Assembly: GCA_029251165.1 (NCBI GenBank)
Contig: JAQXDW010000024.1
Coordinates: 62,001-126,000, forward strand
Length of the DNA: 64,000 nucleotides
Reading direction: 5' to 3'
Origin: Myxococcota bacterium
GTDB lineage: Bacteria; Myxococcota_A; UBA796
Part shown: positions 41,430-48,795 of the stretch, in pieces
Numbering within the stretch: position 1 is the stretch's first letter
Layout of the letters: every line of letters starts with the position of its first letter
Notes under the pieces: generated by a model
The model's database searches: none
Told to the model about the DNA's origin: nothing
Seen by the model: only the letters and a program-made list of their open reading frames with translations
Program-made: the position numbers and the translations under genes

Positions 41430-41981
41430 ATGTTCCCACGCTTGCTCGCTGTCGCTGCGCTCATCGCCGCTGCGCACCTCCTCGATGCCCCTGCCCTCTC
41501 CACACGAACCGACGGCCTGAGCAGCAGCGACGGCCACCGGGCGCTTCGGGTGGCGGGCTTCCTGCCGGTGTGGATGGCCATCGGAACTGCGCTGGCCCTT
41601 CACACCCGACGGCGGGCCATTGGGGTCGGGCTCACGCTGTCTGCAGGACTCGCCGGACTGCTCGCAGAGATCGGCAAGCTCCTCATCCGGCGAGGACGTC
41701 CTGGTGAGGTCGCCGGCTACACCTTCCACCGCCTGCCTGATGACCTCAGCACCGCAGGACTCGGGATGCCCTCCAGCCATGCTGCGGTCGCCTTCGGCGG
41801 GGCCTTTCTCCTGGCCCGACTCTACCCCCGCGTGGCCCCGGTGGTGGTGCTGTGGGCGGTGGGCTGTGGACTGACCCGGGTGCTGGACGGGGCCCACTTT
41901 CTCAGCGATGTGGTCGCAGCGGCAGGACTTGCCTGGCTGGTCTCGCGTGCGGTCGCGGCACGCCTCATGGTGAGCAAATGA
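41430..41981 (+). CDS. PAP2-family membrane phosphatase
   Basis: The three phosphatase motifs are present: KLLIRRGRP, PSSHAAVAF and TRVLDGAHFLSDV, which give the conserved Lys/Arg, the His that acts as acid and the nucleophile His. Several hydrophobic helices lie around them. Such enzymes remove phosphate from lipids such as phosphatidic acid or undecaprenyl diphosphate. ATG 41430 gives a 183-residue protein of normal size; the longer frame from 41271 has no leader. Confidence 0.85.
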   Translation: MFPRLLAVAALIAAAHLLDAPALSTRTDGLSSSDGHRALRVAGFLPVWMAIGTALALHTRRRAIGVGLTLSAGLAGLLAEIGKLLIRRGRPGEVAGYTFHRLPDDLSTAGLGMPSSHAAVAFGGAFLLARLYPRVAPVVVLWAVGCGLTRVLDGAHFLSDVVAAAGLAWLVSRAVAARLMVSK

Positions 41982-42088
41982 AACCAAAACACAACGATAT
42001 ACCTTAACTATTCCGACCAACGCTCCAGAGTCCGGAGCCGTCCTGGAGCCCGACATGCTGACCAGAAGGGGCGGTCTGCGCCGGCTCC

Positions 42089-43099
42089 CTACAGCCTCAC
42101 GACCACCTTCCCGAAGTGCTGTCCAGACGCCATGTGCTCCAGCGCCGCGCGAGTCGCCCCCAGCTCAAACGTCGTGTCCACCACAGGCCGCAGTCCGCCA
42201 GCGGAGATCGCCCGGTTCATGGCCTCAAACCCGTCTCGGTTCCCCACAAACACCCCCTGAACCCGCACCTGCCGCATCAGAATCGACTCCAGCCGAACCT
42301 GACTCAGCCCACCAGACAGCACCCCAATCAGCCCGATCGTGCCGCCGGGCCGCACCGCTCGGAGCGACTGCGCCAGGGTGTCTGCGCCGCCGACCTCCAC
42401 CACCAGGTCGACCCCGCGCTTCCCCGTCAGTCCCCGCGCCACATCCCCCCACCGGGGCTCGGTGCGGTAGTTGATCCCGTGGTCCGCTCCCAGTGCTGCG
42501 ACCCGCTCCAGCTTCTCGTCGGAGCTCGACGTCATGATGACCTGAGCACCGTGGAGCTTCGCCAGGGCCAGCGCAGACAGGGCCACCCCGCCGGTCCCCT
42601 GGATCAGCACCACGTCTCCAGCCTTGATTCCGCCGAGGGTGACCAGGGCGCTCCAGGCTGTCAGCATCGCGCAGGGCAGGCAGGCGGCCTCGGCATCCGT
42701 GAGGTGTCCTGGCGGAACCACCACCGAGTGTGCCGGCACCACGACAACCTCCGCGAGCATGCCATCCAGCGGACCGCCTCGGGTCTGTCGGGTCACGCCA
42801 GGAGGCGGCGCGCCGCTCAGCCAGCCCTCAGCAAACAGCGGGCAGACCCGTTCTCCCATCGCCACCCGCGTCACCCCCTCGCCCACCGCAACCACCACGC
42901 CCACGCCGTCGCTGGCAGGGATCAGCGGGAGGGGCTGTCGGGGATTGTACTGACCGCGAACCATCAGCAGGTCGCGGTAATTCAGGCTCACGGCCCGCAC
43001 CCCGATGGCGACCTCACCCGGACCCGGAGTGGGTCGGGGGCGCTCCACAACGTGGAGGTTCTCGATGCCAAATTGTCCGCTCAGCTCGACGACGTTCAT
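42089..43099 (-). CDS. MDR-superfamily NAD(P)-dependent oxidoreductase
   Basis: The 336-residue protein begins with the catalytic domain (VSLNYRDLLMVRGQY, IPASDGVGVVVAVGEGV) and has the Rossmann domain with IQGTGGVALSALALAKLHGAQVI near residue 165 and VDLVVEVGGADTLAQSLRAVRPGG. The zinc ligands of classical alcohol dehydrogenases are absent, so it belongs with zinc-independent enzymes. It reduces or oxidises an aldehyde, ketone or enone with NAD(P)H. ATG 43099 with GGAG upstream is preferred over the longer frame to 43261. Confidence 0.85.
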   Translation of the reverse strand: MNVVELSGQFGIENLHVVERPRPTPGPGEVAIGVRAVSLNYRDLLMVRGQYNPRQPLPLIPASDGVGVVVAVGEGVTRVAMGERVCPLFAEGWLSGAPPPGVTRQTRGGPLDGMLAEVVVVPAHSVVVPPGHLTDAEAACLPCAMLTAWSALVTLGGIKAGDVVLIQGTGGVALSALALAKLHGAQVIMTSSSDEKLERVAALGADHGINYRTEPRWGDVARGLTGKRGVDLVVEVGGADTLAQSLRAVRPGGTIGLIGVLSGGLSQVRLESILMRQVRVQGVFVGNRDGFEAMNRAISAGGLRPVVDTTFELGATRAALEHMASGQHFGKVVVRL

Positions 43100-43533
43100 G
43101 GAGTGCTCCGAAAAATCCTTGCAGGTGGTGTCTTGAGGGGTGGTGTCGACCATTGCCGACACGACGTCTGGATCCCAGGAGAATTTACCGCCTGCGGCAG
43201 CTGCCGCGCAGTCAGCCGGCACATCCGCCTCGTCAGACCGACGCGCCACCCGCTCAGCCATCCAGCTCGCTTCCCGCGCAGGACACCAGGCACAGGATGC
43301 CGGGCGGGTACCCTCCGCAGTGGTCCGCCACCGCGCAACGCCCCTGCCGGCCCTCTAATCGGTGTGAGCTTCGAGTCGATCGAGGCAGTCTCGACCGTAG
43401 ACCCAGGCCCTATACAGGGTCCGCATGGCACCGGATATCAGACCCAAGCCCTTGGTTTAACGCACTGAGATCCCCCGCCGTGCATTGCTCCACTCACTGC
43501 ATGCGCGATACACTGCGCGCCCCTGGAGGTCTC
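43100..43533. other. Divergent intergenic region, 434 bp
   Basis: This separates the oxidoreductase gene (minus) from the lipoprotein gene (plus). Small frames crossing it have no signal or family features. No RNA gene or strong palindrome was seen. Promoters for both neighbours are expected here. Confidence 0.55.
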
Positions 43534-44595
43534 ATGAAAAAGATGATGCGCACCACGCTTGCCGTTGGTGGTTTGTTTGCCCTGGCATGTGGCGGCGCCA
43601 GCGAAGAAGAAGTTCTCATCATCGAGCCCCCCCCGCCCCCAGTGCTCCCGTCCACTGGAGCGGCTCCGACCCTCGAGGCGGGCGACATCCCCTACGAGTT
43701 CCCCCAGATGTCCGGACAGGGCCGCGACGGTCAGTTCGCCCTGGTTCCCTCGCGGGAATTCCTCGACCGGGCGATCGCCGATGATGGTCAGGGAACCTTC
43801 ATCTACTACGGCGCGACCCTCGTCACCTCTGCCTCGCCAGAGTCCACGATCAAGAGCCTCGCCGGCACCACCTTCACGATGCCCAACTCCCTGATCATCC
43901 CCATCCGCAGCGGGCAGAAGGCCAAGAAGGGCGACATCCTGCTTGGACACTGGGAGTCCGGCTCTGGACTCCAGCGAGCAATCGTGGTCGGCGGAACCGA
44001 GACAGAGCCGGTGGTTCGCTACCTGGACATGGACTACGACAACCCCTCCGGCTGGGGTCAGAAAGAAGACACCTGGAAGGCCGATCGGTTCAGCGTGCTC
44101 AGCGAGCCCTGGCAGATCGGAACCACCACCGCCTGCGGGGCAAGCAACGACCGCAAGCACGGCATCCTCACGGCATCCTCTGGCAACCGGGTCCTCGTCT
44201 CTGGCTTCGCCGGATCGATCTCCGCGTACAGTCGCGAAGAGTGCATCTCGCTCCCTCCCAGCCCGACCGTCGCCGCAGGAGACACCGTGTGGGTTCCAGT
44301 GATTGGCACCTACACCGAGGCGACAGTCAGCCGAGTCGATGCAGAGATCGGCCGGGTGTTCGTCACCTATGAGTGGGGCGGACAGGAGAAAGAGGGTGCC
44401 TTCGGCGTGACGGACGTCACCCCCAACTTCACCCAGTCGGCGGGCACCATCGTCGAGGTACCGCCCAGCGCCCCCGGCGAGAGCGCCCATCCCAGCGCCG
44501 GCCGCAACCGGCGCATCCCGAAGGGCGCCAAGGCCACCGGCCCTCGCAGCAAGGGCGGCAAGGGCGGCGGAAAGAGCAGCGGTGGTGGCCGCTAA
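43534..44595 (+). CDS. Lipoprotein of unknown function with basic C-terminus
   Basis: ATG 43534 has a strong GGAGGT seven bases upstream. The signal peptide ends in a lipobox (LFALAC), followed by a Pro-rich linker, two repeats of a small beta-barrel-like domain (FTMPNSLIIPIRSGQKAKKG, TVWVPVIGTYTEATVSRV) and a Lys/Gly-rich tail of about 40 residues. The tail is unusual for a lipoprotein and may bind peptidoglycan, lipopolysaccharide or nucleic acid. The stop overlaps the start of the next gene (TAATG). The function is unknown. Confidence 0.75.
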   Translation: MKKMMRTTLAVGGLFALACGGASEEEVLIIEPPPPPVLPSTGAAPTLEAGDIPYEFPQMSGQGRDGQFALVPSREFLDRAIADDGQGTFIYYGATLVTSASPESTIKSLAGTTFTMPNSLIIPIRSGQKAKKGDILLGHWESGSGLQRAIVVGGTETEPVVRYLDMDYDNPSGWGQKEDTWKADRFSVLSEPWQIGTTTACGASNDRKHGILTASSGNRVLVSGFAGSISAYSREECISLPPSPTVAAGDTVWVPVIGTYTEATVSRVDAEIGRVFVTYEWGGQEKEGAFGVTDVTPNFTQSAGTIVEVPPSAPGESAHPSAGRNRRIPKGAKATGPRSKGGKGGGKSSGGGR

Positions 44596-45179
44596 TGGCC
44601 GACCGTTCGACGACTCGGAAGAGGCAGAAGCGCGAGAAGAAGCGCCTCAAAGACAAGCGCCGGGGAGACGAGGCTCGCAAGAAGCGCCGCGCCTCGCTGG
44701 TCAAGAGTCCGCAGAAGCTGATCGGACTGCCCCTGTCTGACTGCTTCATCTCCGAGCACTGGCACGAGCAGGGTCCGACCATCGTCGGTGCCATCAGCCG
44801 CAGCCACCCCAACGGCCGCATCACCGCGGCGCTGTTCACCATCGATCTCGCGGTGAAGGGCGTGACTGGCGCAGAGCTGGTACGCGACATCGAGGTCGAT
44901 CAGCTCCCCGCGCTGCTGTCCCGACGGGGCGGTGAGTCCGCAGTGGTGGAGTGCGCACCAGCGCTGGTTGCCCGCGCGGTCGCGGACGGCCTGGCGCTGG
45001 GGGAGTCCAACGGCCACCCTCCGGTTCGGGCCTACTCCGAGGCCTCGGTCCTGCTGGAGGGCCTCGACCCGGCGGACTGCCCCCACGAGATGCTGACCGG
45101 TCCAGCCGATGCGGCGGCGTCCCCGGGGCCGAAGAAGCCCGGACTCTTCGCAGGGCTCAAGAAGCGCCTCGGACTCTAA
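44595..45179 (+). CDS. Basic N-terminus protein of unknown function, coupled to lipoprotein
   Basis: The first 35 residues are strongly basic (TTRKRQKREKKRLKDKRR), followed by a compact alpha/beta domain (PTIVGAISRSHPNGRITAALF) and a C-terminal KKPGLFAGLKKRLGL helix. It has no signal peptide or membrane helix. It starts on the last base of the lipoprotein stop codon, so it depends on that gene for translation. The basic arms suggest RNA or membrane-surface binding. The family is not recognised. Confidence 0.65.
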   Translation: MADRSTTRKRQKREKKRLKDKRRGDEARKKRRASLVKSPQKLIGLPLSDCFISEHWHEQGPTIVGAISRSHPNGRITAALFTIDLAVKGVTGAELVRDIEVDQLPALLSRRGGESAVVECAPALVARAVADGLALGESNGHPPVRAYSEASVLLEGLDPADCPHEMLTGPADAAASPGPKKPGLFAGLKKRLGL

Positions 45180-45181
45180 GC

Positions 45182-45196
45182 AGCCCGAGGCGGGCT
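45182..45196. terminator. GC hairpin between convergent genes
   Basis: AGCCCG and CGGGCT form a perfect six-base stem with a three-base loop just after the stop at 45179 and before the convergent stop at 45207. There is no T-run on either side, so it is only a weak candidate for a shared terminator. Confidence 0.3.
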
Positions 45197-45206
45197 CGAC
45201 CAGGTC

Positions 45207-45452
45207 TCAGCGACCCTTGGTCTTGGTGCCCTTCTTGATCTTGCGCCCGCGTGCAGGAGCCTCGGCAGCCTCATCAGCAGCAGGAGCCTCGGCAGCCTCA
45301 TCAGCGGCGAGGTCATCTGCGGCAGCGGCCTCATCTGCGGCAGCGGCCTCATCAGCGGCAGGGGCCTCGGCAGCCGGCTCCTCGCTGCCGCCGCTGCACG
45401 CCAGCGCAAAAGCCACACTTACCGCACCCAGAATCAACGTTCTCTTGTTCAT
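45207..45452 (-). CDS. Small Ala-rich lipoprotein
   Basis: The 81-residue protein has a lipobox (FALAC) followed by a stretch of Ala/Glu/Asp repeats of the ADEAA type and a basic tail ending KKGTKTKGR. Like the lipoprotein at 1943 it has a low-complexity acidic stalk, but without a Cys-rich head. A charge-segmented surface tether is the most that can be said. Confidence 0.7.
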   Translation of the reverse strand: MNKRTLILGAVSVAFALACSGGSEEPAAEAPAADEAAAADEAAAADDLAADEAAEAPAADEAAEAPARGRKIKKGTKTKGR

Positions 45453-45486
45453 TGCTTAATCTCCACAGGGTTGTGCGCCGACCTTA

Positions 45487-46797
45487 TCACCGGCTGCTCT
45501 CTCTCAGGAATTCGGCAGACAGCGCCCGTGCGCGGCTGACATCCACGAGTCCCCCCTGAGACAACAGGTGGAGCGCGGTGAGGCCTGCGGAGACGCCTCC
45601 CCCGTCCGTCCGGCGCTGCCGCATGGTCGCGACCACCGCATCACCGATCAAGCCGTCGGCGTGTGTGAGCAGCTCCAGGAGTCCGCCGACGTCACCGCGC
45701 CTCAGGTATCGCTCCGACATCCCAGCGGCCGCACCATGCCGGACATGGCGATCGGGGGTGGCCAGCAGCGCCGCAGCCTCATGCGCGGTGCCATGGCTCA
45801 GCAGGTGCCACCCCCAGGCCATCGCGGCAGTCCGCCGAAGCCGCACGCCGCCAGTAGCCATAACTTCTGGAAGGCCAGCCCCGTCGAGGGACTCCCCAGC
45901 GCGCGCGAGCCCGAGCAGCGCAGCGACCGCCTCATGCTGAACCATCGGTGCAGCGTCGGTCAGCGCAGCTCCCAGCGCCGAGACACTCTCGGAGAGTCCG
46001 GCGCCCGTTCGGGCCAGGGCGGCAAAGGTCTGGGCGGCCTGGTGCCGGATGTCGGACACCGGATCGGAGAGGCAGGCCCGGATCGGCGCATGGTCCACCT
46101 GCAATGGGTCGCCGTCCTCACAGGCGGAGGCCAGTGCCAGCAGGGCACCCAGTCGATGCGCCGGGCGCGCGGAGGCCAGGACGGCGACGAGCCGCGCGGG
46201 CTGAAGGCGCGACAGCAGCCACGCGGCGTGCTGACCCACATCCGGTGCAGGATCTTCCAGGAGTCCATCGAGGATTCCGATCAGCACCGCCCCATCGAGC
46301 CCCTCCCCTACCGCAGAGACGGCGGCTTCGCAGGCCCCAGACCGGACCTCAGGACGTGCATCCACCAGCAGCCCGGCGGCGCGACGATCCCCCGCCAGCA
46401 GCCAGCCTCGGATCAGCAGCCCGGCAGCTCCGCGCGAGCGCACCACGTCGCCCCCCAGCGCAGCCTCCAGCATCACCAAGATCTCCGAGGTGTCCGGACC
46501 ACCGAGGGCACCTCGCAGGCACTCCGTGGCGATCAGCGCCAGCCGGACGTCTCCCAGCGCAGCGACCAGTCCAGCCGCGGCGTCCCCCGGCGCACCGCCA
46601 GTCCGACTCCAGATCCCCAGCACCGCAACCGCCCCCTCGCGGACCGTGCGGTCTCCGTCGGACAGCGCCTGCCCCAGCGCCCCAAGCGCAGCGGTGAGAT
46701 CCGTGGTCGCTTCTGCGGCCTCCAGCAGCGCTGCGATCGCCTCCTGGCGAGTCGCAATCGTTCGGCTGCCCAGGGCAGCAGCAAGGTGAGCAATCAA
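45487..46797 (-). CDS. HEAT-repeat protein
   Basis: The 436-residue protein is made almost entirely of alpha-helical HEAT-like repeats (for example EAIAALLEAAEATTDLTAAL, VREGAVAVLGIWS, VQHEAVAALLGLARAG). There is no signal peptide, so it is cytoplasmic. The start is TTG at 46797, supported by GGAGG four bases upstream. It is transcribed away from the Pup-like modifier gene with a shared 105-bp region. HEAT proteins are usually scaffolds; a partnership with the modification system is an inference from position only. Confidence 0.75.
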   Translation of the reverse strand: MIAHLAAALGSRTIATRQEAIAALLEAAEATTDLTAALGALGQALSDGDRTVREGAVAVLGIWSRTGGAPGDAAAGLVAALGDVRLALIATECLRGALGGPDTSEILVMLEAALGGDVVRSRGAAGLLIRGWLLAGDRRAAGLLVDARPEVRSGACEAAVSAVGEGLDGAVLIGILDGLLEDPAPDVGQHAAWLLSRLQPARLVAVLASARPAHRLGALLALASACEDGDPLQVDHAPIRACLSDPVSDIRHQAAQTFAALARTGAGLSESVSALGAALTDAAPMVQHEAVAALLGLARAGESLDGAGLPEVMATGGVRLRRTAAMAWGWHLLSHGTAHEAAALLATPDRHVRHGAAAGMSERYLRRGDVGGLLELLTHADGLIGDAVVATMRQRRTDGGGVSAGLTALHLLSQGGLVDVSRARALSAEFLRESSR

Positions 46798-46902
46798 CAG
46801 ACCTCCAGATCATCGGACATTGCGGCGAGGATACCAGTCGCAACCGACGCTGGACTGTGGCAACCTGATCCATGCCCATCTGACCACCGTTAGGAGACTC
46901 GA

Positions 46903-47049
46903 ATGGCCGTCCCCCAGCCCCGTCAGCAGCCCACCAGCAGCCCCGAACGTCAGCGACTTCGTGAGATAGCCCGTCGGGTTCGTCAGGATGCTCAGCGCCA
47001 GCCTGAGCAGTACCTCAAGGACTCTGAGGTGCCCCACGGCGGGGAGTGA
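46903..47049 (+). CDS. Pup/UBact-like protein modifier ending in Gly-Gly-Glu
   Basis: A 48-residue frame with AGGAG six bases before its ATG. The sequence is hydrophilic, rich in Gln, Arg and Pro, with a likely short helix at residues 15-38, and ends PHGGE. Pup and the UBact proteins of Gram-negative bacteria are small, mostly disordered, and are joined to target lysines through a C-terminal Glu; Pup ends Gly-Gly-Gln or Gly-Gly-Glu. With Glu already at the end, no deamidation by Dop is needed. The gene is followed by a PafA/Dop-family ligase with 28 bp between the stop and its probable start, which is the strongest support. Confidence 0.75.
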   Translation: MAVPQPRQQPTSSPERQRLREIARRVRQDAQRQPEQYLKDSEVPHGGE

Positions 47050-47077
47050 CCTCAGCACGCCCGGCATCCTCCAGCGC

Positions 47078-48727
47078 TTGATCGGGGCAGAGACCGAGTA
47101 CGCCATCCACTTCGCACCGTACGGCGACGGAGCACGCCTCACCGATCCAGTGCTGTACACCGCACTCCGGGATCGGCTGATGGAGCTGGTGACGACCAGC
47201 GAGGGGCGGGGGGCGTTTGCTCGGATGCGACAGAAGCGCTTCCTGGAGAACGGCGGGGCGATCGACTACGAGTCTGGTGACCCGTCACAGCTCACCGGGC
47301 TGATCGAGGCGTCGACCCCCGAGTGCCGTGGGCCGGGCCAGCTGCTGCTGTACCAGCGCGCACAGGAGCGGCTGCTGTCTGCGGCGCTCAGCACGCTGCG
47401 GCTGCCCGGCACCCTGTCGCTGCGAAAGAACTGCCGAGATGCTGCCGGCAACATCTACGGCGCTCAGGAGAGCTACTCCGTCCCGGTCGCCAGGGGCTGG
47501 CGGCTGGCGGCACTGCGCGTGGGGCTGGTGGGGGTGGGGCTGGTGCTGCTGCCCTGCGCGGTCGTGTGTCAGCTGCTGATCTACGCCATGCTCGTCGTGC
47601 TCATCCTCGCGCTCGTCATGCTCCTGCCCGCCGAGATCATCCGAGGCACGATCCGGGGGCAGGACACAGAGGAGCTGTTCACCTGGCTGGAGCCGGCCCT
47701 GCGTCCGCTGAACATCCTGGAGACCTGGATCCGCCGAGGCTGCCTTGTGCTGCCTGGCAGCATGTTCATCCTCTTGATGCGCGCCCTCGCCTTCCACCCT
47801 CACCGCACCGCTGCCGTCGGGTTTCTCGCCAGCCGACAGGTGTTCAGCGGTGCCGGCACCTTGCGACACGACGGGCACCTGGCGCTCTCCGAGAAGGCCA
47901 GCGCAGTGCAGCGGGTGTTTCCGCTTCGGATGTGGGGCAAGCAGCGCTACATCTTCGATCCGGCCAACCTCCACAAGGATCTCCTCGGCCCCAGCTTCGG
48001 AGAGAGCCGGCGGCTCCTGCGGCTGCTGCGTCCGGTGTGGCGGCTACAGGTCGGGATGTCCGACGCCAACATGTGCCAGGTCGCCGAGTACCTCAAGATC
48101 GGCACCACCGTCCTGGTGTTCGATGCTGCGGAGGCCGGCGCACTCCAGGACGCCCCCCGGCTCGTCCAGCCCGCAGATGCCGCCCGAACCATCGCTGCAG
48201 AGGGGCTGTCTGCGGAGGTCGCCCTGCGCGGAGGCGGGCGCATCACCGCCCTGGCGCTGCAGCGGTGGTACCAGGAGCGCATCGCGTCATGGCTCGCGGC
48301 ATCCAGCACGGTTCCGATGGAGGCCCACGATGTTGTCCGGCGCTGGGACGACGTGCTCACCCGCCTGGAAGACGATCCTGCCTCTCTGGTCGGCGAGGTG
48401 GACTGGATCACCAAGCAGGCGCTGCTGGAGGAAGCCGGGGCAGACCTCTCCGAGGCGGCCCGCAAGGTCATCGACCTGCGCTACCATGAACTCGGCAGCG
48501 GCTACTTCGCCTGGCTCGATGAGGCCGGACTCACCGTTCGCATGCTCTCGGACGCCGACATCGACGCCGCAGTTCGCGCCGCTCCAGACGACACCCCAGC
48601 CACGCAGCGTGGCCGACTCATCCGAGAGTCTGGTCCCGAGCTGAAGGTGGACTGGGAGGAGGCCAGCCTTGGCCGGACGGTCATCTCGTTCGCCGAGCAC
48701 ACCCGCCGTCGTCGCACGGACGACTGA
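47078..48727 (+). CDS. PafA/Dop-family Pup ligase-like protein with membrane insertion
   Basis: The family hallmarks appear in order: GAETEYAI at the N-terminus, FLENGGAI, then ASTPEC, KNCRDAAGNIYGAQESYSV, GFLASRQVFSGAGT, QVGMSDANMCQVAEYLKIGT, LRGGGRITALALQRWY, EVDWITKQALL and DLRYHELGSGYF. They match actinobacterial PafA, which joins the Pup C-terminal Glu to lysine using ATP. Between YSV and the GFLASRQ segment about 110 residues are inserted, with two or three very hydrophobic helices (47500-47830). The start is uncertain: TTG 47078 gives MIGAETEY, while ATG 46988 overlaps the modifier gene by 62 bases. The C-terminal segment after 48640 is short. Confidence 0.8.
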   Translation: MIGAETEYAIHFAPYGDGARLTDPVLYTALRDRLMELVTTSEGRGAFARMRQKRFLENGGAIDYESGDPSQLTGLIEASTPECRGPGQLLLYQRAQERLLSAALSTLRLPGTLSLRKNCRDAAGNIYGAQESYSVPVARGWRLAALRVGLVGVGLVLLPCAVVCQLLIYAMLVVLILALVMLLPAEIIRGTIRGQDTEELFTWLEPALRPLNILETWIRRGCLVLPGSMFILLMRALAFHPHRTAAVGFLASRQVFSGAGTLRHDGHLALSEKASAVQRVFPLRMWGKQRYIFDPANLHKDLLGPSFGESRRLLRLLRPVWRLQVGMSDANMCQVAEYLKIGTTVLVFDAAEAGALQDAPRLVQPADAARTIAAEGLSAEVALRGGGRITALALQRWYQERIASWLAASSTVPMEAHDVVRRWDDVLTRLEDDPASLVGEVDWITKQALLEEAGADLSEAARKVIDLRYHELGSGYFAWLDEAGLTVRMLSDADIDAAVRAAPDDTPATQRGRLIRESGPELKVDWEEASLGRTVISFAEHTRRRRTDD

Positions 48728-48795
48728 CCCCCGGCTTGGAGCCACGGAGAGCCTGCGCGTCACCGGCAGGCGCGTCATGCCAGCCGGATCATGGC

